From NCBI GenBank assembly GCA_903921455.1, contig CAIXPZ010000115.1, positions 1-64,000 on the forward strand: 64,000 nucleotides of DNA, read 5' to 3'. Source of the stretch: an uncultured Verrucomicrobia subdivision 3 bacterium. GTDB lineage: Bacteria; Verrucomicrobiota; Verrucomicrobiae; Limisphaerales; UBA11358. Of the stretch, positions 57,191-64,000 are shown one piece after another; positions within the stretch are counted from its first letter, which is position 1; each line of letters opens with the position of its first letter. Both the position numbers and the translations under genes were made by a program. The notes under the pieces were generated by a model that did not search any database, was not told the DNA's origin, and worked only from the letters and a program-made list of their open reading frames with translations.

Positions 57191-57430
57191 ATGCGTTCAA
57201 AAGATTCTGCGCGGCGTTTCGGCGAGGTGGTCAGGACACACCGCAAAGCCGCCGGCTTGACGCAAGAGCAGTTGGCAGAGAAGGCGGACTTGGCTTCCAA
57301 GATGATTTCCCTCGTTGAACGATTCGAGCGTAATCCTTCGTTGAATGTCGCTGATTCCATCGCCCAGGGGCTGGGTGTCCCGCTGTGGGAGCTCATCCGT
57401 GAGGCGGACAACCTGAAGCGTAAGAAATAA
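57191..57430 (+). CDS. XRE-family helix-turn-helix regulator (79 aa)
   Basis: This is a compact HTH_3 protein: FGEVVRTHRKAAGLTQEQLA, then KADLASKMISLVERFERNP, then VADSIAQGLGVPLWELI. Single-domain XRE proteins like this often control restriction-modification operons (C proteins) or element genes. It is the last gene before the right end of the island, so control of the restriction operon is plausible but not shown. GAGGG precedes the start closely. Confidence 0.8.
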   Translation: MRSKDSARRFGEVVRTHRKAAGLTQEQLAEKADLASKMISLVERFERNPSLNVADSIAQGLGVPLWELIREADNLKRKK

Positions 57431-57987
57431 AGTCACGGGCGGCAGTTGCCACCGTCTCGGCCCGCCAGACCCGCCACAAGGTAATCTAACCGCGCCAGAA
57501 CGACCGCTGGGGAGCTTTTACGGTTCAACCGTTTCGCCAAAACCCTTAACGATTCAACCGCACCGCATAGGCCTCAAAAATCAAATTAAGCCCGCAAACC
57601 CAGTGTTTCCCTCGTTTACGAAACCCAGTAGTCGCCGGAAACCGGAAGGACCTCGTTTCGTCGTGGATTTTGAGGCAATAGCCACGCCTGAACGACCACA
57701 TTGCGTACAATTCCAAACCGTACTGACAGCGCCAGAGGTTAATTCAGGCCCCAAAGCGAGTGCAACAGATACATGTTGCACTACTGGTTTAAACCTCAAT
57801 TGCCAGAATCGCCAAGCCCGCTTAGGCTCACGTTTTCACCGCCCAGTTAGTGCAACACAGTGCAACAGGGGAAGTGTTAGACTGTGCGTAATTACGACTG
57901 TTTATGAGTTTATGGCAAAATGTCATTTAAGCATTTCGTCACGCGGCGAAGGTGCATGATTAGGGTGTTGTCGCGCATATGCGTTGA
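57431..57987. other. Right-end non-coding region of the island
   Basis: There is no credible gene. It holds four GTGCAACA octamers (one inverted) and a pair of TTCAACCG repeats near 57524 and 57552, and it ends at attR. A frame at 57603-57959 lacks protein-like composition. Confidence 0.6.
57760..57867. repeat. GTGCAACA cluster, candidate right arm-type integrase sites
   Basis: GTGCAACA occurs at 57760-57767, inverted (TGTTGCAC) at 57774-57781 to form a perfect palindrome with a six-base centre, and directly at 57850-57857 and 57860-57867 (10-bp period). The same octamer is doubled beside the integrase at the left end. Confidence 0.55.
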
Positions 57988-58019
57988 CGGGTTCGAATCC
58001 CGTCGGCCACCCCAACCTT
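57988..58019 (+). repeat. attR: second copy of the 32-bp tRNA-His 3' repeat
   Basis: Identical over 32 bp to 37141-37172. It contains only the tRNA 3' segment, with no D arm or anticodon arm in front, so it is the remnant left by site-specific integration. Confidence 0.9.
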
Positions 58020-58051
58020 CGCCCGGCAGCTTGGAAAGTCCCAACCGGACC

Positions 58052-59128
58052 TCAAATCGAATAGTCGTCCGAAAAGACACGGACGTTCTTTAGTTCTACA
58101 AACACCTGCTCCCCCGGCTTGGGCGACAATTCCTGGAACATCTCCTTGCTCAACTGCACGGAGAAGATTTCGCCGCTGTCCAGCCGCTTTAATTCGAGAT
58201 TCGCCACCGGACCGGCGGCATTCGAGCGGACCACCAGTGCGGGCAGCGCCGGGCCGGTGGCGGCGCGCGTCACCCGGATGTCATGCGGCCGCACAAACGC
58301 AACGGCCGCCGAGTCCGCTTCGCCGGCCGTGTCGGGCGAGGCAAATTCCGTGTCCCCGATGACCATTGCGCCGTCCTTCACGCGGCCGCTGAACAGATTC
58401 ACGTTGCCGAGAAAGTCATAAACAAACGGCGATGCCGGATGATCGTAGATCTCCTCCGGCGTGCCGATCTGCTCGATCTTGCCCGCGCGCAAAATCGCCA
58501 CGCGGTCGGACACTTCCAGCGCCTCCTCCTGATCGTGCGTGACGAACAGGGTTGTGACGTGAATCTCATCGTGCAACTGGCGCAGCCAGCGGCGGAGTTC
58601 TTTGCGCACCTTCGCGTCGAGCGCCCCGAACGGTTCATCGAGCAAGAGGACTTTGGGTTCGACCGCCAGCGCGCGGGCGAGGGCGACGCGCTGGCGCTGC
58701 CCGCCAGACAATTGGGAGGGAAAGCGCGTGGCCAGCGGTTCGAGCTGGATGAGGTGCAGCAATTTTTCAACGCGGGCGCGGATTTCCGCCTCCGGCGGCC
58801 GCGTCGTCTTCGGACGCACGCGCAGGCCGAAGGCGATGTTCTCAAACACGCTCATGTGCCGGAACAGCGCGTAATGCTGGAAGGCAAAGCCCGCCTTGCG
58901 TTCGCTGGCGGGAATCGAAGTCACGTCCTCGCCGTAGAACAGAACCTGCGCCTCGCCGGTGTTGTCGGGAAACTCCAGGCCGGCAATCGTGCGCAGCAAC
59001 GTGGTCTTGCCGGAACCGGAGGGCCCGAGCAGCGCGACGAGTTCGCCGGACTCGACCTTGAGGCTCACATTGTCGAGCGCGGTGAAGCTCCCGAATTTTT
59101 TTGTGACGTTTTTGACTTCGACACTCAT
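58052..59128 (-). CDS. cysA: Sulfate/thiosulfate ABC transporter ATP-binding protein
   Basis: The 358-residue ATPase has Walker [10 protein letters not shown] near residue 36, signature [15 protein letters not shown] near 135, Walker [14 protein letters not shown], and an H-loop in [12 protein letters not shown]. The C-terminal TOBE-like domain follows ([11 protein letters not shown]). It powers import by CysT and CysW. I chose ATG 59128 ([13 protein letters not shown]), which overlaps the cysW stop as ATGA; an earlier in-frame ATG at 59176 is less likely. Last gene of the operon. Confidence 0.92.
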   Translation of the reverse strand: MSVEVKNVTKKFGSFTALDNVSLKVESGELVALLGPSGSGKTTLLRTIAGLEFPDNTGEAQVLFYGEDVTSIPASERKAGFAFQHYALFRHMSVFENIAFGLRVRPKTTRPPEAEIRARVEKLLHLIQLEPLATRFPSQLSGGQRQRVALARALAVEPKVLLLDEPFGALDAKVRKELRRWLRQLHDEIHVTTLFVTHDQEEALEVSDRVAILRAGKIEQIGTPEEIYDHPASPFVYDFLGNVNLFSGRVKDGAMVIGDTEFASPDTAGEADSAAVAFVRPHDIRVTRAATGPALPALVVRSNAAGPVANLELKRLDSGEIFSVQLSKEMFQELSPKPGEQVFVELKNVRVFSDDYSI

Positions 59129-60051
59129 TTGGAAATCTCCAGTTCGTTCAGCGCGGCATTCTTGTGCTCCACCCAAGTCTTCAGTCCCAGCGTGATGAGC
59201 GCGAGGAACGCCAGCAGCGACGCCACGGCGAAAGCGCCGGTGAAATTGTAATCGTCATACAGCGCCTCAATGTGCAGCGGAATAGTATTGGTCTGCCCGC
59301 GAATCTTGCCGCTGACCACGGACACCGCGCCGAATTCGCCCATCGCGCGGGCGTTGCACAGGATCACGCCGTAGATCAGGCCCCACTTGATGTTCGGCAC
59401 CGTCACGCGCCAGAAGGTCTGCCAGCCGCTCGCGCCGAGCACGCGCGCCGCCTCCTCCTCGCTGCGGCCCTGCGCCTGCATGAGCGGAATCAATTCCCGC
59501 GCGACGAAGGGGAACGTCACAAAGATGGTGGCCAAAATGATGCCCGGCACGGCAAAAATGATTTTGACGCTGTGCTCGTTCAGCCAGTTCGCCAGCCAGG
59601 GAAACGTCGGGTTGTCGGCGTTCAGATAAACTCCGAGCCAGCCTTGCGCGCCAAAAACCAAGACGTAAATCAAACCCGCAATCACCGGCGACACGGAGAA
59701 CGGCAGATCAATCAACGTGAGCAGAATATTTTTGCCGGGGAAATCGAACTTCGCAATCGCCCACGCCGCGCAGACGCCGAAGACACAGTTCAACGGCACG
59801 GCGATGGCGGCGGCGATAAAGGTCAGCTTGATGGCGCTCCACGCATTCGGGTCGCGAAGGGTGGCAAAATAAAAACCAAGCCCCTTCGCGAAGGCTTGCG
59901 TGAACACGAACACCAGCGGCAGGAACAGGAACAAACTCAAAAACACGAGCGCGACGAGGATGAGCAGGCGGCGCACCGCCGGCGGCTCGCTCGTCGTGTG
60001 GCGATGCACGACGTGGTGCGGCGTATGAAAGGTCGTGGCAACGGGCGTCAT
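59125..60051 (-). CDS. cysW: Sulfate/thiosulfate ABC transporter permease CysW
   Basis: The 308-residue inner membrane permease has six helices and the binding-protein-dependent permease motif ([20 protein letters not shown]) that contacts the ATPase. [18 protein letters not shown] is typical of CysW. It is coupled by 4-bp overlaps to cysT (60048-60051) and cysA (59125-59128). The histidine-rich N-terminus ([11 protein letters not shown]) is unusual and might bind metal or simply be an unstructured tail. Confidence 0.92.
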   Translation of the reverse strand: MTPVATTFHTPHHVVHRHTTSEPPAVRRLLILVALVFLSLFLFLPLVFVFTQAFAKGLGFYFATLRDPNAWSAIKLTFIAAAIAVPLNCVFGVCAAWAIAKFDFPGKNILLTLIDLPFSVSPVIAGLIYVLVFGAQGWLGVYLNADNPTFPWLANWLNEHSVKIIFAVPGIILATIFVTFPFVARELIPLMQAQGRSEEEAARVLGASGWQTFWRVTVPNIKWGLIYGVILCNARAMGEFGAVSVVSGKIRGQTNTIPLHIEALYDDYNFTGAFAVASLLAFLALITLGLKTWVEHKNAALNELEISK

Positions 60052-60923
60052 GCGAGGTTATTCGTGTTGTAGCGGTTGGACCACCATTGCAGGACGTTGA
60101 TGCTGAGCAGCAACACAAACGAAACGACGAGCATCACGACGGCGATGGCGGTGGCCTTGGCGTAATCGAACATGTCGAGCTCGCCCATGATGATGACCGG
60201 CGTGATCTGCGTTTTCATCGGAATGTTACCCGCGATAAAAATGACCGAGCCGTATTCGCCCAGCGCGCGGGCGAAGGCCAGCGCAAAGCCGGTGAGCAAT
60301 GCCGGCGTCAGCATCGGCAGAATCACGCGCCAGAACACCTGCCAGCGGTTCGCGCCGAGACTGGAGGCGGCTTCTTCGAGTTCCGGGTCAAGGTCCTCGA
60401 GAATCGGCTGCACCGTCCGCACGATGAACGGCAGGCCGATGAAGGTCAGCGCGATGAAAATGCCGAGCTGCGTGTTGGCGACCTTGATGCCGAGCGGTTC
60501 GAGCAACTGGCCCACCCAGCCATTCTTCGAATACAACGCCGCCAGCGTGATACCCGCCACGGCCGTGGGCAGCGCGAAGGGCAGATCCACGAGCGCATCC
60601 ACGATTTTTTTCCCGAAGAATTCATAGCGCACCAAAACCCACGCGACGATGAGACCAAAGATGACGTTGACCAGCGCGGCAAAAAACGACGCGCCGAAGG
60701 TGAGGCGATAGGACGCCATGGCCGTGGGCATGGTGATGGTGTGCCAGAATTCCGGCCAGGTCAGCGTGGAAGTTTTCCAAAACACCGCGCCGAGCGGGAT
60801 CAGCACGATGAGTCCCAGATAAAAGAGCGTAAAGCCGAGCGTCAGTTTGAAGCCCGGCAATACGCGGATTCTTTTTGGACGGGGCAATCGTTTGGCCACG
60901 GAAATAGAGGTTAATTGAGTCAA
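60048..60923 (-). CDS. cysT: Sulfate/thiosulfate ABC transporter permease CysT (CysU)
   Basis: The 291-residue permease has six helices, the loop motif [20 protein letters not shown], and the CysT feature [19 protein letters not shown]. It forms the membrane channel with CysW. The assigned start is a TTG at 60923; a GTG at 60899 is an alternative, and neither has a good ribosome site. First gene of the operon. No sulfate-binding protein (Sbp or CysP) gene lies next to it, so that must be encoded elsewhere. Confidence 0.9.
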   Translation of the reverse strand: MTQLTSISVAKRLPRPKRIRVLPGFKLTLGFTLFYLGLIVLIPLGAVFWKTSTLTWPEFWHTITMPTAMASYRLTFGASFFAALVNVIFGLIVAWVLVRYEFFGKKIVDALVDLPFALPTAVAGITLAALYSKNGWVGQLLEPLGIKVANTQLGIFIALTFIGLPFIVRTVQPILEDLDPELEEAASSLGANRWQVFWRVILPMLTPALLTGFALAFARALGEYGSVIFIAGNIPMKTQITPVIIMGELDMFDYAKATAIAVVMLVVSFVLLLSINVLQWWSNRYNTNNLA

Positions 60924-60995
60924 AACAAACGACTATAAAACGGGTCGTATATTGTTGTGCGAATTGAACCGAGTCAAGTTGATACTGAATTTTAA

Positions 60996-61233
60996 TTATA
61001 CCCGGCGGTTCCAGGGCAATTTCGCCAGCAGCAAACCCATCCCGCAGAAATCTGTGATGCCGGCGAAAACTAACCCAGCACCGACAAAACCCGATAGCCA
61101 GATGAAGTTGAAATTCACAAAATGCGCCAGGAGGACACCCGTCAACACGATCGCACCGGCGGCGGAGGCGAACCTTCAGCCGCCGTTGCCGGGGGAACGG
61201 ACGGAACCGCCAAGCGGTCAAATGCTGTATCAT
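60996..61233 (-). pseudogene. DUF2892 (YgaP-type) small membrane protein, apparently frameshifted
   Basis: On the minus strand a frame down to TAA at 60996-60998 reads [35 protein letters not shown] and [13 protein letters not shown], which is the DUF2892 pattern. In that frame a TGA stands at 61176-61178 and no ATG precedes the conserved part. The other frame has ATG 61233 (MIQHLTAW..RQRRLK), which would join well after a one-base shift near 61175. I read this as a frameshift in the gene or in the assembly. A paralogous gene lies at 63798-64000. Confidence 0.55.
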
Positions 61234-61237
61234 TAAT

Positions 61238-61304
61238 ACGTGATACACGTTACGGGTTTTGGTTGCCAACGCAAGCGATAAGTTGTATCTCTTTTTGAGA
61301 TACA
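61238..61304. promoter_or_regulatory. Two palindromes before the XRE regulator gene
   Basis: ACGTG-ATA-CACGT is at 61238-61250. A longer inverted repeat at 61284-61304 has 8-bp arms TGTATCTC/GAGATACA around TTTTT and ends 3 bp before the ATG at 61308. The second would block initiation of the gene itself, which suggests autoregulation or an RNA hairpin over the start. Confidence 0.5.
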
Positions 61305-61307
61305 TTT

Positions 61308-62015
61308 ATGACAAAAAAAACGAACAATCCCATCCGGGCGCTGCGCCGGATCCTCGGCGAAACGCAGGGCAAATTTGCGGCGACCGTCGGCGTATCGAAG
61401 GACGCGGTGGCGAGCTGGGAGACGGGGCGGAACCCGGTCTCGCCGTCCATGGCCCGGCGGATTGCGCTGGTGACCGGGGTGGATGAGCGGGCGCTGATGA
61501 ACCACGCGCTGCCGCTCCTGACGATGAACCCGAATCCGCAGCGCCAGCCCTACACTCTGGAAGAGTTCAAGCGGCACCGGAAGATGTTCTGGGGACAGAC
61601 GGCCGAGGAAAGCGTGCGGCGGCAACTGCGCCCCTGCATGGATACGCTGGAACTGCTGTTCCGGGCGGCGGCGAATTACGGCCAGGGCGCCAAGGGCGCC
61701 GAGGGAGCCGAGAGCACGCGGCTGCCGGGGGTGCTGGGGTCGTTCATCCAGTGGTGCCAGCAGACGCGGGAGGATTTTGAACTGGAGGCCGGGATTGAGG
61801 CGCAACTGGCAGAGCGCAAGGGGGTGGAAGTATTCGACCGGAGCTACGCGCAATGGCGGGCGATAGCGAAGGAGCAACCGCACGCGGCGCGGCTATTCGG
61901 ATTCAAAGACGATCCGAAACGCCGGGACGAAGAAAGGTTGACGCTGAAGATGGAGACGGTGCCGGTATGGATGCCCGGCACCAGCATGCGGGGCGCAAAG
62001 GATAGCCGCGCGTAA
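61308..62015 (+). CDS. XRE-type helix-turn-helix regulator (235 aa)
   Basis: The N-terminal HTH (residues about 8-55) reads ALRRILGETQGKFAATVGVS then KDAVASWETGRNPVSPSMAR, a Cro/CI-like fold. The remaining 170 residues (EEFKRHRKMFWGQTAEESVR, LELLFRAAANYGQGAKGAEG) are helical and unassigned. It has no membrane segment. It is divergent from the DUF2892 remnant and the sulfate operon, and is preceded by two palindromes, one touching its start. Its targets are unknown; the sulfate operon is a neighbour but no shared palindrome is visible ahead of cysT. Confidence 0.7.
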   Translation: MTKKTNNPIRALRRILGETQGKFAATVGVSKDAVASWETGRNPVSPSMARRIALVTGVDERALMNHALPLLTMNPNPQRQPYTLEEFKRHRKMFWGQTAEESVRRQLRPCMDTLELLFRAAANYGQGAKGAEGAESTRLPGVLGSFIQWCQQTREDFELEAGIEAQLAERKGVEVFDRSYAQWRAIAKEQPHAARLFGFKDDPKRRDEERLTLKMETVPVWMPGTSMRGAKDSRA

Positions 62016-62151
62016 GCGGGGAAAGGCATGGCTATAGTGATAATTGTAGCAGTGGGCAAACCTAAGTTCCAAAAACCAAGAACTGATCTCTGGAATCTTA
62101 CAATTTGTCCCGCTTTACGGCTAAATGGGAAATGGCGAACCGTTTTTATCG

Positions 62152-63801
62152 CTACGGCTGGCCGTTGAGTTTGGCCTGCAAGTAACCACCGCGCAGGTTC
62201 GCGGTGTTTTCAAATCCGCATCCGCGCAGCAGACAGGTGGCGAGGTATCCGCGCTGGCCTTTCTGACAATAAACCACGATGCGGCGGTCATGCGGTAATT
62301 CGCCCAGCCGGTCGCGCAGTTCGTCGAGCGGTATGTTCACGGCGTCATTCAATTTACCGAATCCGGCAACTTCATCTGAGTCGCGCACATCCAGGAGGAA
62401 TTCGCCGTCGGGCTGCCAGGTTTCCGGCGCGACGGTCGGAATATCGCCGCGAGTAATATGTCCGGCCACGAAACCGGCGGTGTTCACAGGATCATTCGCC
62501 GAACCGAACGGCGGTGCGTAGGCGAGGTCAAGATTTTCCAGATCGGCCACCGTCATTTTCCCGGCGATGGCCGTAGCCAAGACATCCACGCGTTTATCGA
62601 TGCCCTGTTCGCCCAGCACTTGCGCACCGAGCAGCCAGCCGGTGCCCTCCTCGACAATGAGTTTAGTCATCACCGGCGTGGCACCGGGATAATAATGCGC
62701 GTGGCTGAAGTCGCGAGTCAGGCTGGTGAAAAAACTAAATCCGGCCTTGGCCGTCTTCACGCTGTTCAGGCCGGTGAAGCCGACGGTCATGTTCAAAACG
62801 CGCACGATGGACGTGCCGAGTGCGCCGGGATAAGTCAGTTTTGCGCCGGCGGCGTTTGCGCCCGCAATGCGTCCCTGCCGATTCGCCGGGCCGGCCAGCG
62901 CGATACGCGCCCGCGCACCGGTCAGCGCGTGCACGGTTTCCGCCGCGTCGCCCACGGCGTAAATATTCGAGTCGGAAGATTCCATGCGCCCATTGGTTTT
63001 TACGCCGCCAGTCGCACCGATTTCCAAGCCGGCGGCTTTGGCCAGCGCCACTTCCGCCCTGACCCCGACGCTCAAGAGAATCAAATCCGCCCCGAGTCGG
63101 CTGCCATCGGCAAACTCAACCCCCTCCAGGGTGAACCGGGTCGCGTTCGCGTCCGCCTTGAAATCAAAGTCGGGTCGGCGAATCTGGTTTTGCAGATACG
63201 TGGCCATGTCGCGATCCAGCAGCGGCAGGATATGTGGATTGCGTTCGACAATGGTGACATGGAGGCCGCGATGATGAAACGCCTCGGCCATTTCCAGCCC
63301 AATGAAGCCGCCGCCGATGACCACGGCGCGCTTGGGCTGCTGTGCGTCCACAAACTTCGCGATGCGATCCATGTCCGGGATGTCGCGCAAGGTGAAAACG
63401 TGCGGCAACGTGACGCCGGGAATCGGCGGCACGATGGGCTGGGCACCCTGGCTCAAGATCAGTTTGTCGTAAGCCACGGCGCGCGTCGCACCATCCGGGC
63501 CTTTGACGCTGATGGATTTCGCGGGGCGGTCAATGGACAGGACTTCATGGTTGACGTGCGCGTGCACCCGCGAGCGCGACCAGAATTTCTCCGGGGTCAT
63601 GATGATGAGCCTGGCGCGGTCGTCAATTTCACCGGCGATGAAATACGGCAGGCCGCAGTTGGCGAATGAAATGTATGGCCCGCGCTCGAAGACGTGAATC
63701 TCGGCATTTTCGTCCACACGCCGGGCTTTGGCGGCGGCGGAAGCTCCGCCCGCCACGCCGCCCACAATGATGATCCGGCGGGGAGAAGTTGGAGTTTTCA
63801 T
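62152..63801 (-). CDS. FAD-dependent CoA-disulfide/polysulfide reductase with C-terminal rhodanese domain
   Basis: The 549-residue protein begins RRIIIVGGVAGGASAAAKAR (FAD site), with the redox cysteine in ISFANCGLPYFIAG near residue 44 and an NAD site in KRAVVIGGGFIGLEMAEAF. The dimer domain follows. From about residue 450 there is a rhodanese domain (EFLLDVRDSDEV, VVYCQKGQRGY with the active cysteine). This matches the CoADR-rhodanese fusions that reduce CoA disulfide, persulfide or polysulfide. I chose ATG 63801 because it overlaps the upstream stop (ATGA); the frame to 63855 is antisense-like. With a DUF2892 partner it points to handling of sulfane sulfur. Confidence 0.88.
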   Translation of the reverse strand: MKTPTSPRRIIIVGGVAGGASAAAKARRVDENAEIHVFERGPYISFANCGLPYFIAGEIDDRARLIIMTPEKFWSRSRVHAHVNHEVLSIDRPAKSISVKGPDGATRAVAYDKLILSQGAQPIVPPIPGVTLPHVFTLRDIPDMDRIAKFVDAQQPKRAVVIGGGFIGLEMAEAFHHRGLHVTIVERNPHILPLLDRDMATYLQNQIRRPDFDFKADANATRFTLEGVEFADGSRLGADLILLSVGVRAEVALAKAAGLEIGATGGVKTNGRMESSDSNIYAVGDAAETVHALTGARARIALAGPANRQGRIAGANAAGAKLTYPGALGTSIVRVLNMTVGFTGLNSVKTAKAGFSFFTSLTRDFSHAHYYPGATPVMTKLIVEEGTGWLLGAQVLGEQGIDKRVDVLATAIAGKMTVADLENLDLAYAPPFGSANDPVNTAGFVAGHITRGDIPTVAPETWQPDGEFLLDVRDSDEVAGFGKLNDAVNIPLDELRDRLGELPHDRRIVVYCQKGQRGYLATCLLRGCGFENTANLRGGYLQAKLNGQP

Positions 63802-64000
63802 TTTATTTCGGGCGGGCAGCAGGAAGCGGAGTAGCAGCCTGAGGTTTTGTTCCACGGCATTTTGGCCAGCACCATGGCCAGCCCGCAGTAACCCGTCAAT
63901 CCGGCGAACAGCAAACCACTGCCAACAACGAGCGGAAGAAGCGCAAAATGCGGGTTGAGCGTGAGCGCCAGCGCCGCACCGAGCGCCGCGAGAAAACCAA
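63798..64000 (-). CDS. DUF2892 (YgaP-type) small membrane protein, partial at window end
   Basis: The visible part reads GFLAALGAALALTLNPHF, LLPLVVGSGLLFAGLTGY and CGLAMVLAKMPWN, then a cysteine-bearing tail (CYSASCCPPEIK). The stop at 63798-63800 overlaps the reductase start. The 5' end lies beyond 64000. In many bacteria this domain is fused to or next to rhodanese domains, as here. It is a paralogue of the frameshifted copy at 60996-61233. Confidence 0.7.
   Translation of the reverse strand, partial: GFLAALGAALALTLNPHFALLPLVVGSGLLFAGLTGYCGLAMVLAKMPWNKTSGCYSASCCPPEIK

Larger units (their letters stand above)
37141..58019 (+). mobile_element. tRNA-His integrated genomic island (about 20.8 kb, defence-rich)
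   Basis: The island is bounded by perfect 32-bp direct repeats (37141-37172 and 57988-58019), the left one forming the 3' end of an intact tRNA-His gene. A tyrosine integrase follows attL in the same orientation, then an excisionase-like gene. GTGCAACA octamers lie inside both ends. Contents are small unknown genes, a type I restriction-modification operon and nuclease-type genes. No conjugation, replication or capsid gene is recognisable, so it looks like an integrative island that relies on other means to move. The middle seems less G+C-rich than the flanks by eye; this was not computed. Confidence 0.88.

Noticed and set aside
57603..57959. 118-codon frame at the right end of the island
   Set aside because: Composition is not protein-like, there is no ribosome site, and it covers the octamer sites and attR approach.
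37141..58019. Integrative conjugative element or prophage
   Set aside because: No relaxase, type IV secretion, capsid, terminase or tail gene is recognisable. Only integrase and excisionase-like genes are present, so it is called an integrated island.
1..64000. CRISPR array
   Set aside because: No set of regularly spaced direct repeats of 20-40 bp was seen. The only short repeats are the IS ends, att copies, octamers and protein-coding repeats.

Overview
The window looks like chromosome of a Verrucomicrobiota bacterium, probably of the Pedosphaera/Limisphaerales type. The reasons are a prepilin with the [20 protein letters not shown] leader typical of that phylum, giant secreted proteins built from autotransporter-type beta-strand repeats, several phylum-type secreted hypotheticals, and weak or absent Shine-Dalgarno sites. 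This is inference from protein style; no rRNA gene is present. All assignments come from reading the sequence, and no database search was run.

Region 1 (1-2105) is the edge of an integrated element. It holds the end of an IS21-family insertion sequence, a signal-peptide gene cut by that insertion, and a tyrosine integrase just downstream of a tRNA-Val(GAC) gene. Region 2 (2106-30023) is a sialoglycan-use locus: a pseudopilin, two giant repeat proteins (the second carrying a sialidase), a giant double-esterase protein on the other strand, a GntR/LacI-type regulator, and a seven-gene, partly overlapping operon. The operon encodes a NanM-like mutarotase, an MFS transporter, N-acetylneuraminate lyase, a GH20 hexosaminidase, a GH33 sialidase, a sialate O-acetylesterase and an AGE-family epimerase. 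Together they would strip, de-acetylate, import and convert sialic acid to GlcNAc by the Bacteroides-type route. Very similar 17-bp inverted repeats (TGTAT-N7-ATACA) sit upstream of the operon, beside the regulator and, with one arm mismatch, upstream of the pseudopilin, suggesting one regulon. Region 3 (30074-37167) holds core genes: a secreted hypothetical, ftsK, a membrane-anchored hypothetical and tRNA-His(GTG).

Region 4 (37141-58019) is a complete integrated island whose ends can be read exactly: a perfect 32-bp direct repeat of the tRNA-His 3' end lies at 37141-37172 and 57988-58019. Copies of the octamer GTGCAACA cluster inside both ends and look like integrase arm sites. The island carries an integrase, an excisionase-like HTH protein, a small-protein operon with a degenerate receiver domain, and a long leftward series of defence-like genes. 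That series starts with hsdR, an M48-like metalloprotease, hsdM, hsdS, a membrane protein and a GIY-YIG plus RAMA-like protein. It continues with a Zn-finger plus deoxyribosyltransferase/TIR-like protein, a 57-aa basic protein, an HNH nuclease, a zinc-ribbon protein, an Nmad-like protein and a cold-shock/DUF1294 protein. Two tiny acidic proteins and two further small genes sit between hsdR and the right end. This is the best place to look for an undescribed system.

Region 5 (58052-64000) is core again: a sulfate/thiosulfate ABC transporter operon (cysT-cysW-cysA), a frameshifted DUF2892 membrane gene, an XRE-type regulator preceded by two palindromes, and a CoA-disulfide reductase/rhodanese fusion coupled to a second DUF2892 gene that runs off the window.
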